From Opitutales bacterium (GTDB lineage Bacteria > Verrucomicrobiota > Verrucomicrobiia > Opitutales > Intestinicryptomonadaceae), in NCBI GenBank assembly GCA_021641325.1, contig JAJXPD010000037.1:1085-15556 (forward strand): a stretch of DNA of 14,472 nucleotides, written 5' to 3'. Positions 5,790-11,873 of this stretch are shown here, in pieces. The number at the start of each line of letters is the position of its first letter. The first letter of the stretch is position 1. The notes below the pieces were generated by a model, which saw nothing but the letters and a program-made list of their open reading frames with translations, ran no database searches and was not told the DNA's origin. The translations under genes and the position numbers were made by a program.

Positions 5790-7187
5790 TTATTTGACCG
5801 CTTCTTTCAGCAGCTTCGAGATGTCTGTGTTGTCGATAGTTCCGTTGAAGATTTCCGACTGCGAGCCGAACGATGTCGTGCTTACGGGCAGAGCCGTGTG
5901 CGCGCCCGAAGTCCACGCAACCGCCGACTTGTTGTCGAGAACCATCGTCGCGGCGCGTCCGAACTTGTCGGCGGCTTTGGGGCTTTTCGCGAGCGTGTCG
6001 GCGAAAGACCTTTGCAGAGATTCAAGCTCCGCGGCGTTTACAACAAGCCTGTCCGCTTTCGGGTCGCCCTCGAATTTCAGCCCGAGCCATTTTGTGATGA
6101 GCGGCTTTATATCGTCGAGCGAGAGCTTTTCGTTTTGCTTTCGCGCGTCGGAAAGCATTTCCGCAAACCGCTCGCGCGAGCACTTCTGGTTGTCGAGCAG
6201 GTTTATGTAAGAGTTGTAGCCCGTGCCGGCAAAGCCGAGGGTAAGCCCGCCTGTTTCGTGGTCGCCCGTAACAACAATAAGGGTTTCGGAGGGGTGCTTT
6301 TTCGCGAATTCGTACGCTACGCGCACCGCCTTGTCGAAATCGACGACTTCGCGCAGAACCGTGGCGGCGTCGTTTGCGTGGCACATCCAGTCAATCTTGC
6401 CGCCCTCGACCATCATGAAAAATCCCTTGGGGTTGTCGAGAACCTCAATCGCCTTTTTTGTGATTTCGGCGATTCTAACGCCCGAATCGTCGTCGATTGC
6501 ATAGGGCATGGCTTTGTCCGCCGCGAAGAACATGAGCTTTTCGTCGCCGTTTTTGAGCGTCGCGAGCTGTTCGAGAGTTCCGTTGCGGAACACGCGCCAG
6601 CCGTCGTTTTGTGCGAGCGTGTAGATGTCGCCCTTGTAGGATTTGGATTTTTTGTCGTCGTTTTTGCTGACGCCGCCGCCGCCGAAAAAGTCGAAGCCCG
6701 AGGATAGCATGTCGAGGGCGATTTCGTAGTAGTTGCCGCGGCTGTCGTTGTGGGCGTAGAACGCCGCAGGGGTCGCGTGGTTGATTGTAACGCTCGTGAT
6801 TATCCCGACTTTCTTTCCCGCCTTTTTTGCCGTGTACGCCACCGATTCAAGCTTTTCGCCCTTCGGGTTTACGCCGATTTTCCCGTTGTCTGTTTTCGTT
6901 CCGCACGCAATCGCCGTGCCGCTTGCGGCGGAGTCCGTAATGAAGGAGTTTGCCGAGCGCGTGTACGTGATTGCGTTGTTGGGGAGCGCGTTGATGAGAA
7001 GCCCCTCCCTGTTGTTTAGCCTGAGAAATTCCTCCGTCATCATGCGCTGGGGAATCGACATTCCGTCGCCGATGAAAAGGAAAACGTATTTTACGGGGTT
7101 CGGCGTGCGCTGTTGCGCCGCGACCGCCGAAAGCGCAGTTAAAACCGCCGCGCAGAGCGCGGAGAATGTCCTTATGAATTTACCCAT
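5790..7187 (-). CDS. phoA: Exported alkaline phosphatase
   Basis: A 465-residue enzyme that hydrolyses phosphate monoesters outside the cytoplasm. A Sec signal peptide is clear (MGKFIRTF, hydrophobic core 9-22, likely cut at AVAA/QQ). Metal and catalytic motifs are complete: FIGDGMS (Asp41), FITDSAASGTA with nucleophile Ser86, TINHATPAAF (His137), MVEGGKIDWMCHANDA (Glu261, Asp266, His270), VTGDHETGG (Asp309, His310) and TSGAHT (His430). The IDWMCHANDA and NHATP forms resemble the Bacillus/mammalian branch rather than E. coli PhoA. It is the first gene of a - strand operon with yibE/F and apbE. TATAAG lies 11 bases before the ATG, implying a very short leader. Phosphate regulation is plausible but not shown. 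Confidence 0.95.
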   Translation of the reverse strand: MGKFIRTFSALCAAVLTALSAVAAQQRTPNPVKYVFLFIGDGMSIPQRMMTEEFLRLNNREGLLINALPNNAITYTRSANSFITDSAASGTAIACGTKTDNGKIGVNPKGEKLESVAYTAKKAGKKVGIITSVTINHATPAAFYAHNDSRGNYYEIALDMLSSGFDFFGGGGVSKNDDKKSKSYKGDIYTLAQNDGWRVFRNGTLEQLATLKNGDEKLMFFAADKAMPYAIDDDSGVRIAEITKKAIEVLDNPKGFFMMVEGGKIDWMCHANDAATVLREVVDFDKAVRVAYEFAKKHPSETLIVVTGDHETGGLTLGFAGTGYNSYINLLDNQKCSRERFAEMLSDARKQNEKLSLDDIKPLITKWLGLKFEGDPKADRLVVNAAELESLQRSFADTLAKSPKAADKFGRAATMVLDNKSAVAWTSGAHTALPVSTTSFGSQSEIFNGTIDNTDISKLLKEAVK

Positions 7188-7198
7188 GATATATTAGC

Positions 7199-7204
7199 CT
7201 TATA
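7199..7204 (-). promoter_or_regulatory. Candidate -10 box of the phosphatase operon
   Basis: TATAAG on the - strand ends 11 bases before the ATG at 7187, which would leave a leader of about five bases. A second AT-rich word, TAATAT, overlaps the region closer to ATG. No convincing -35 sits 16-18 bases upstream; TTGACG at 7241-7236 pairs only with a poor TAGTTT. An 11-T run at 7243-7253 separates this from the divergent promoter. Confidence 0.35.
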
Positions 7205-7261
7205 CGCAAAAAAAACTACCGCGCATTCCCGCCCGCGTCAAATTTTTTTTTTTGGATAAAA

Positions 7262-7291
7262 TTGACAATTCGCCGCCGCGTCTGTCATAAT
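7262..7291 (+). promoter_or_regulatory. Near-consensus sigma-70 promoter for a leaderless transcript
   Basis: TTGACA (7262-7267) and CATAAT (7286-7291) with an 18-base spacer. The -10 ends only 6 bases before ATG 7298, so the expected start of transcription falls at or next to the A of the start codon. No room remains for a ribosome binding site. Confidence 0.8.
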
Positions 7292-7297
7292 TTTGGC

Positions 7298-7954
7298 ATG
7301 GACAAAAAAGAAATCTCCGACTCCAAATTGAAACTTTCGTTCAGGGCGGGCTGGACAATAAAACTGCTGTGGGCAAGCGCCGCGCTCTACGCTCTCGCCA
7401 TTCCCTGCGTTCTTGTTATCAGCTTCATGCCCGAACCGCCCGCGCTTTGGGCTATCGTTGCGGGCGTGGGCATGCTCGCGTTCGCCGCGGTTTTGCTTTG
7501 CTGCGCTGTGTTCTACCTGATGTGGCTGCACGCCGCCGCAAAGAACAAGTTTCTATTCAACAAAGACGGCTTTATGGAGAACGCAAAAACGGGCAAAAAG
7601 ACGTTCATGATGACGCCCGCGTGGACTGTCGCGTGGAATCTTATCCCGATTTTAAACTATTTCATGCCCTACATCGCAATGAAGCAGATTCTCTTCGCCA
7701 CAAATTCCAAGCCCTACAACGCGCCCGACGACGCCATGAAGCTCGTAAAATGGTGGTGGGCGATGTTTCTGTTTATGAATTTCGTTCCGTCGTTCGCAGG
7801 GTTTGCTTTCGGTATTGCCTACTGCGTTCTGTCAGTAAAGCTTGTTTCGAAAATTACAGACTTGCAGACGGCGAAGCTCGACGCCCTCGCTGCGGGTTGC
7901 GAAACCGTTGCCGACGCCGAATTCGAGGTTCTGCCCGACTCTCCGGAAGCTTAA
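7298..7954 (+). CDS. DUF4328-like multi-pass membrane protein
   Basis: A 218-residue protein with four hydrophobic segments (about residues 19-43, 48-78, 108-130 and 152-183). The stretch TPAWTVAWNLIPILNYFMPYIAMKQIL (106-132) followed by KLVKWWWAMFL (148-158) matches the core pattern of DUF4328 proteins, whose function is unknown. The C-terminal ~35 residues are polar and acidic, probably cytoplasmic. The start at ATG 7298 is fixed by the promoter just upstream: an in-frame TTG at 7262 is itself the -35 box. The gene stands alone, divergent from the phosphatase operon and convergent with ybaK across a bidirectional terminator. Confidence 0.75.
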   Translation: MDKKEISDSKLKLSFRAGWTIKLLWASAALYALAIPCVLVISFMPEPPALWAIVAGVGMLAFAAVLLCCAVFYLMWLHAAAKNKFLFNKDGFMENAKTGKKTFMMTPAWTVAWNLIPILNYFMPYIAMKQILFATNSKPYNAPDDAMKLVKWWWAMFLFMNFVPSFAGFAFGIAYCVLSVKLVSKITDLQTAKLDALAAGCETVADAEFEVLPDSPEA

Positions 7955-7980
7955 ATTCCCTCCCTTTTTCCGAAAACGCA

Positions 7981-8017
7981 AAACGCCGCGCGGAACACTC
8001 CGAACGGCGTTTTTTTT
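7981..8017. terminator. Bidirectional terminator between convergent genes
   Basis: AAACGCC (7981-7987) pairs with GGCGTTT (8006-8012), enclosing an inner CGGA-ACAC-TCCG hairpin (7991-8002), and eight T follow at 8010-8017. On the - strand the outer stem runs into TTTTGCGTTTT, so it can also end the ybaK transcript. Confidence 0.8.
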
Positions 8018-8035
8018 GCGGGGCGCGGGAATTTT

Positions 8036-8509
8036 TCAGTCCGTCGTGATGTCCGCCGTTTTGTATTTTAGCACCTTTGAAAGCGACGCCAGCGGCAGCT
8101 CGACTTGGTAGCCGATTTTCCCCGCGCTGAACACTATCGTTTCGCACGCCTCCGCGCTACTGTCGAAGACCGTCTCGAACTGCTTTTTCATGCCGATTGG
8201 CGAGCAGCCCCCGTGGACGTAGCCCGTTGTGGGCAGAAGGTCCTTCTGTTTGAGCATCTCAACCGATTTTTCGCCGACCGCCGCCGCCGCCTTTTTGAGG
8301 TCAAGCTCTTTCGCCACGGGAATGACGAACACGAAATTGCGCTTCGACTTCCCGACCGTCGCGAGCGTCTTGAACACGCGCGAGCAGTCTTTGCCGATAG
8401 CCTTCGCCACTTCGACTCCGCTAATCGCGCCCGTAGTGGAATATGTGTGGAACGCGAAATCTATTTTCGCGCGTTCCAAAACTCTTACGACATTCGTCTT
8501 TTCGTTCAT
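8036..8509 (-). CDS. ybaK: Cys-tRNA(Pro)/Cys-tRNA(Cys) deacylase, YbaK/EbsC family
   Basis: A 157-residue protein of the usual YbaK length, one YbaK/ProRS-editing domain. It hydrolyses cysteine mischarged on tRNA-Pro and so protects translation fidelity in the cytoplasm. Landmarks are SRVFKTLAT with the conserved Lys47, FVFVIPVAKELDLKKAA (59-75), and TGYVHGGCSPIGMKKQ (95-110), whose GGxSPIG loop is diagnostic. The gene is monocistronic, divergent from the VTT gene. GATAAT preceded by TGC (an extended -10) ends 7 bases before ATG, again implying a leaderless mRNA. Confidence 0.93.
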   Translation of the reverse strand: MNEKTNVVRVLERAKIDFAFHTYSTTGAISGVEVAKAIGKDCSRVFKTLATVGKSKRNFVFVIPVAKELDLKKAAAAVGEKSVEMLKQKDLLPTTGYVHGGCSPIGMKKQFETVFDSSAEACETIVFSAGKIGYQVELPLASLSKVLKYKTADITTD

Positions 8510-8516
8510 GGCGCGG

Positions 8517-8522
8517 ATTATC
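8517..8522 (-). promoter_or_regulatory. Extended -10 element of ybaK
   Basis: TGC-GATAAT on the - strand, followed by only CCGCGCC before the ATG at 8509. The predicted transcription start coincides with the start codon. The -35 region is T-rich without a clear consensus, which an extended -10 can tolerate. Confidence 0.55.
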
Positions 8523-8616
8523 GCACGATTTTTTTCAAAAGAAACAAAAATCTTGTTGCGTTCGCGGCTTGCGTGCTTTGTCTTTTGTTTTGTCGCGCGT
8601 GCGCGCGGCGTTTCGA

Positions 8617-9270
8617 ATGAAGGCGGGCATTTTCAAAATTTGCGCGGCGGCAGCGATTGTCGCGTCGGTCGAAATTTTCATCGGCTGGGGCGAACTGTTC
8701 TCGCTTGTCGGCGACGTCGCGCGCGCGCATTCCGACAGCGCGTTTCTGTTTTTCTGCCTGATGTCGGTAGGCTGCGCGTTCGGCTTTCCGCTTTCGCTCT
8801 GCTATCTGCTCGCTGGGGCGGCGTTCGGCTTCTGGTTCGGCTGGGGCGTGTGCGCAGCGGTGCTCGCGGTAAGCTCGGCAATAGGCTACGCGCTCGGACG
8901 CTTCTTTTTCCCCGACTCCCTCTTGCGCGGGCTTTTGCGGAAAATTCCCTTTGCCTCCGACCCTTGCGGCGCGGGAATGTTCAACGTAAATTTCGCCGTG
9001 AGGGTAGTCCCCGGAATACCGTATTGGGTTCAGAATGTCGTCTTGGGGGGAATGCGCACGGGCTTTGCGCTGTACATGTCGGTCAACCTAATCGGGCAGG
9101 GGGCGATTGCGGGGGCTATGAATTTTTTTGCATCGTCGATGTCGGAGGAGGGCGCGAAAAAATACGCGGCGTTTGTCGCGCTTGTCGCGGTGCTCGCGGT
9201 GTTCCATATTTCGGCGAACGTGTACTACAAAAAAATCCGCAGGCGCAAGCCCGCGGATTCCGAAAGGTGA
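8617..9270 (+). CDS. VTT-domain (TVP38/TMEM64, DedA-like) membrane protein
   Basis: A 217-residue membrane protein. After an N-terminal helix (5-24) come hydrophobic segments at about 42-68, 70-95, 140-168 and 180-200. The family signature is seen in the Gly-rich LAGAAFGFWFGWG (65-77) and the conserved AVRVVPGIPYWVQNVVLGGM (127-146), equivalent to the R-x-x-P-x-x-P motif of TVP38/SNARE-associated proteins. Members are linked to lipid scrambling or envelope integrity, but the substrate here is unknown. ATG 8617 is preferred to an in-frame start at 8443 because the latter overlaps ybaK and adds basic sequence without hydrophobic character. No Shine-Dalgarno. The 3' end carries a terminator serving the convergent lipoprotein gene. 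Confidence 0.82.
   Translation: MKAGIFKICAAAAIVASVEIFIGWGELFSLVGDVARAHSDSAFLFFCLMSVGCAFGFPLSLCYLLAGAAFGFWFGWGVCAAVLAVSSAIGYALGRFFFPDSLLRGLLRKIPFASDPCGAGMFNVNFAVRVVPGIPYWVQNVVLGGMRTGFALYMSVNLIGQGAIAGAMNFFASSMSEEGAKKYAAFVALVAVLAVFHISANVYYKKIRRRKPADSER
9229..9258 (-). terminator. Intrinsic terminator of the lipoprotein gene, inside the VTT coding region
   Basis: On the - strand ATCCGCGGGC pairs with GCCTGCGGAT (one A-C mismatch) around a TTGC loop, followed by a run of seven T (9235-9229). It lies 22 bases past the lipoprotein stop and within the last codons of the convergent VTT gene, where it encodes KKIRRRKPAD on the other strand. Confidence 0.75.
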
Positions 9271-9279
9271 ATTTCCGCC

Positions 9280-9672
9280 CTATTTCAGGTTTTTGCGGAC
9301 GGTCTTCATGAGCATGTCCACATAGCGAATCGGGACATACGGGCTGCCGTTAATGTTCGAGCCTTTTGTTTCGAACACGATTCCGCCGTCGGAGACCGCC
9401 GCCGAAATTTTCGCGAGCTGCCCGCCGTGCGAGATTTGCGCGACAATCGGGTCGCCGTCGGAGAGCACGCTCCATTTGCGGAGTGTGAGCGACGTCAGCA
9501 GGGCGTCGCGCACCGAGGCTTTCGACGCGCCGAGATTTTGGAACGCCAGCTGAGTTTGACCGCTCTGCGCCATTTGTTCGCTGTTTCTTCTTGTCGTCGT
9601 GGAGCAGCCCGACGTAAATACGACTCCCGCGAGCGCGAGTGCCGCCAGTGCAATGTAAATAGGTTTTTTCAT
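9280..9672 (-). CDS. Small lipoprotein of unknown function
   Basis: A 130-residue protein with a lipoprotein signal: MKKPIYIALAALALAG, then FTSGC with Cys23 as the lipidation site, followed by a Ser/Thr-rich linker. The mature ~100 residues contain ASVRDALLTSLTLRKWSV, GDPIVAQISHGGQLAKISAAV and a C-terminal GSPYVPIRYVDMLMKTVRKNLK, suggesting a compact alpha/beta domain. I do not recognise the family. The frame stays open far upstream across plsC, but the signal peptide and the promoter at 9716-9687 fix the start at 9672. It diverges from plsC and has its own terminator, so it is a single-gene unit. Confidence 0.85.
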   Translation of the reverse strand: MKKPIYIALAALALAGVVFTSGCSTTTRRNSEQMAQSGQTQLAFQNLGASKASVRDALLTSLTLRKWSVLSDGDPIVAQISHGGQLAKISAAVSDGGIVFETKGSNINGSPYVPIRYVDMLMKTVRKNLK

Positions 9673-9686
9673 AGAATTGTGTTGAA

Positions 9687-9716
9687 ATGATATTTTCCGT
9701 AGGTTTGACTTGTCAA
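9687..9716 (-). promoter_or_regulatory. Promoter of the lipoprotein gene overlapping a 12-base dyad
   Basis: TTGACA (9716-9711) and TATCAT (9692-9687) with an 18-base spacer on the - strand, giving a leader of roughly 8 bases. The -35 sits in the perfect inverted repeat TTGAC-TT-GTCAA (9705-9716), only 4 bases before the ATG of the divergent plsC gene. Confidence 0.65.
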
Positions 9717-9720
9717 GACT

Positions 9721-10548
9721 ATGTTTGAACGCGCAACAGCCACCGCAAAAACCGCCGTCTGGAAGTTTTGGATTTCCTTCGGCGCGTTTCTCTACGCCGT
9801 CTGCAACGCGGTTTTCGTCGTCGCAACGCTTCCGATTGCGCTGTTTTGCCCCGCGAAGAGGCGGTCGGCGGCGATGTCGTTTTGCCTGCGCAGGCTTCTG
9901 CATTTCATGTTCATAACGGCGGCGTCGCCGCTGCGCTTCGTGGGGCTTTCGCGCGTGCGCGGCGCGGATCTGTTCCGCCGAAAGGGCGCGGTGTTCGTAT
10001 GCAACCACGGCACGCTGCTCGACCCCATGTACGCGCTCGCGCTCATTCCCGACGCGGGGGTTTTGCTGAAAAACAAGTACGGGAAAATCCTCGCAATTTG
10101 GTATCTTGTAAAGTGCTTCGACTTCATCGAAATCGGCTGGGCTTCGGCGTCCGACGCCTCCGTGCGCGCCGAGCTTTCTTATGTGCTCGAACGCTCGAAG
10201 CGGCTGCTTGCGGAGGGCAAAAACTACCTGATTTTTCCCGAAGGCTCGCGCTCGAAGTCGGGGCGCGTTGGCGAGTTCAAGAGCCTTGCGTTCAAGCTCG
10301 CGTACGAGCGCGGCTGCGATGTAGTTGCGATGTGCGTCGTTGCGGATTCGCCGTTTTTTTCGAAAGACCAGAAGGGGCTTTTGCCGCCGCGCATGGCGTC
10401 GTATACCGTCGAGGGAATCGGCGTGCTGAAACCGTCCGACTACCGCAACGCCGACGCGCTTTGCGCCGCCGCCCAGCGCATGATTGCAAAGCGCGTGGCG
10501 GAAATCCGCGCCGAAAAGTCTTGCGCGGCGGGGAGCGGCGGGCGATAA
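9721..10548 (+). CDS. plsC: 1-acyl-sn-glycerol-3-phosphate acyltransferase (PlsC-like)
   Basis: A 275-residue membrane-bound acyltransferase that adds the second acyl chain to lysophosphatidate, or acylates a related lysolipid. Motif I is NHGTLLD (His96, Asp101, the HX4D catalytic pair), motif III is FPEGSRSKSGRVGEFK (172-187), and a hydrophobic segment (about 15-45) anchors the N-terminus. Size fits the family. It is the first gene of a three-gene + strand unit with fabZ (7-base gap) and an iron-sulfur flavoprotein. No Shine-Dalgarno precedes the ATG. Which lysolipid is used cannot be told from the sequence. Confidence 0.9.
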   Translation: MFERATATAKTAVWKFWISFGAFLYAVCNAVFVVATLPIALFCPAKRRSAAMSFCLRRLLHFMFITAASPLRFVGLSRVRGADLFRRKGAVFVCNHGTLLDPMYALALIPDAGVLLKNKYGKILAIWYLVKCFDFIEIGWASASDASVRAELSYVLERSKRLLAEGKNYLIFPEGSRSKSGRVGEFKSLAFKLAYERGCDVVAMCVVADSPFFSKDQKGLLPPRMASYTVEGIGVLKPSDYRNADALCAAAQRMIAKRVAEIRAEKSCAAGSGGR

Positions 10549-10555
10549 TGCCCCA

Positions 10556-10999
10556 ATGATTCTCGGAAAAGACGAAGTAAAAAAATATCTGCCGCAGCGC
10601 GAACCGTTTTTGTTCGTCGATTCGGTGGAGTCGTACGAGCGCGGGAAATCCGTCGAATGCAGGCTTTTTCTCGACCCCGAATATCCGTTTTTCAAGGGGC
10701 ACTTCCCCGACAACCCGATTATGCCGGGGGTCTTGATGGTCGAGGCAATGGCGCAGTCGAGCGGGATTATCGTGGCCCTCGACGCCGCGGGCGGGGCTCA
10801 GCCGACCGAGCCTGCGCGGGTGTTCTACCTTGCCTCGAACAACGTGAAATTCACAAACGTGGTGCATGCGGGCGAAACGCTTTCGATTCGCGCCGAGCTT
10901 GCAAAATCGTTCGGGGCTTTGCGCCAGTTTTCGGTCGAAATTTCGAGCGGGCGGAAAGTCGCGGCGTCGGGCACGCTCGTGCTCGCGGAGGCGAAATGA
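10556..10999 (+). CDS. fabZ: 3-hydroxyacyl-ACP dehydratase, FabZ type
   Basis: A 147-residue hot-dog-fold dehydratase that removes water from 3-hydroxyacyl-ACP in fatty acid elongation. Diagnostic stretches are YLPQREPFLFVDSV (11-24) and FKGHFPDNPIMPGVLMVEAM (46-65), with catalytic His49 and Glu63, then the strand FYLASNNVKFTNVVHAGE. The start at 10556 gives the normal FabZ N-terminus; an in-frame ATG at 10484 would overlap plsC and add unrelated sequence. Its TGA overlaps the next ATG (ATGA). A dedicated role with the neighbouring acyltransferase, rather than housekeeping FabZ, is possible because the usual lpxA/lpxC or fab neighbours are absent. Confidence 0.92.
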   Translation: MILGKDEVKKYLPQREPFLFVDSVESYERGKSVECRLFLDPEYPFFKGHFPDNPIMPGVLMVEAMAQSSGIIVALDAAGGAQPTEPARVFYLASNNVKFTNVVHAGETLSIRAELAKSFGALRQFSVEISSGRKVAASGTLVLAEAK

Positions 11000-11709
11000 A
11001 GGTTCTTGTCGTAAGGGGAAGCCCGCGCAAAAACGGCGCGACCGCGCGGCTTGCCGACCTCTTCGTCCGCGGGCTTCGCGGCGGCGGCGCGGAGGTCTTC
11101 GACGCCGATTTGACCTCGCTTAAAATTTCGCCGTGCCTCGGCTGTTTCCACTGCGTCCGCAGCGGCGGCGTCTGCGCTTTGCGCGACGACATGCGCGGGC
11201 TTCTCGAAACCCTCGCCGCGTCCGACGCGCTCGTGTGCGCAAGCCCCGTCTACTTCTATTCCATGAGCGCGCAGACAAAGGCGTTCTTCGACAGGTGCTT
11301 CCCGCTCGTGCGCGGATACGCCTACGATGCCGAAAAGGGGCGTTGCGCGTGCATTGCCGCCTCCGTCCGCAAAAAGCTCATAACAATAGGCGCGGCGTCG
11401 GGGCGGATTTCGTCGTTCGACGCGCTCTCCAAAACCTACGCCGCCATCGCGGACTCCATGAACATGGAATACGCCGCCGACATCAGGCGCGGAGAAACCC
11501 CCTACTTCGGCGCACTGGGGGCGCGTTCGGCGCGCGTGCGCCGCATACTCGATTCTTTTGTAGAAGCGGGCAGGGCGTTTGCCGAAACGGGCGCAATCCC
11601 CTCCGCAACCGTCGCGGCGGCGGAGTCGGAAATCGCCGAAAACGACAGGGTCTTCGCCTCGCGCTCCAAGATTTTTTGGGAGCTTTTGAAAAACGGCAAA
11701 ACCTTTTAA
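10996..11709 (+). CDS. Iron-sulfur flavoprotein / NAD(P)H-dependent FMN reductase family
   Basis: A 237-residue flavodoxin-fold oxidoreductase. The FMN phosphate loop is VRGSPRKNGATARL (6-19), and SPVYFYSMSAQTKAFFDR (83-100) is the second flavin-contact segment. Cysteines C47, C50, C53 and C60 form CX2CX2CX6C, the compact motif that binds a [4Fe-4S] cluster in archaeal-type iron-sulfur flavoproteins (Isf). The cluster is likely but inferred, since some relatives keep only part of the motif. The C-terminal ~60 residues form a helical extension. The start overlaps the fabZ stop by ATGA, so translation is coupled. Electron partner and substrate are unknown. Confidence 0.85.
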   Translation: MKVLVVRGSPRKNGATARLADLFVRGLRGGGAEVFDADLTSLKISPCLGCFHCVRSGGVCALRDDMRGLLETLAASDALVCASPVYFYSMSAQTKAFFDRCFPLVRGYAYDAEKGRCACIAASVRKKLITIGAASGRISSFDALSKTYAAIADSMNMEYAADIRRGETPYFGALGARSARVRRILDSFVEAGRAFAETGAIPSATVAAAESEIAENDRVFASRSKIFWELLKNGKTF

Positions 11710-11825
11710 TTCCGCCCGTCCGCCGCGCTTAAATTCTCGCGTCATTTCGCGCGTTGCGCGCTCTTTTAGTCGCTCCGCTGCGGCGCGGGCGCGGCAGACT
11801 GTGTAAATACCGATTTTTCGGGCGC

Positions 11826-11861
11826 AAAAAAAGGCGGCAAAAAATGCCGCCTTTTGTTTTT
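11826..11861. terminator. Bidirectional terminator between flavoprotein and UDPGP genes
   Basis: GGCGGCA (11833-11839) and TGCCGCC (11845-11851) around an A5 loop, flanked by seven A on the left and TTTTGTTTTT on the right. It can stop transcripts from both convergent units. The preceding 11710-11825 holds no gene and no feature I can name. Confidence 0.85.
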
Positions 11862-11873
11862 CCAAATTTTCGT

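Noticed and set aside
5439..6707. Open + strand frame of 422 codons
   Set aside because: Antisense to the alkaline phosphatase and YibE/F genes; its Arg/Val/Phe-rich composition is typical of a shadow frame and shows no domain.
7262..7297. TTG start for the DUF4328-like gene
   Set aside because: The TTG is the first half of the -35 box, so it would not be transcribed from this promoter.
9673..10713. Upstream extension of the lipoprotein frame on the - strand
   Set aside because: It is antisense to plsC and fabZ, while a signal peptide with lipobox and a promoter fix the start at 9672.
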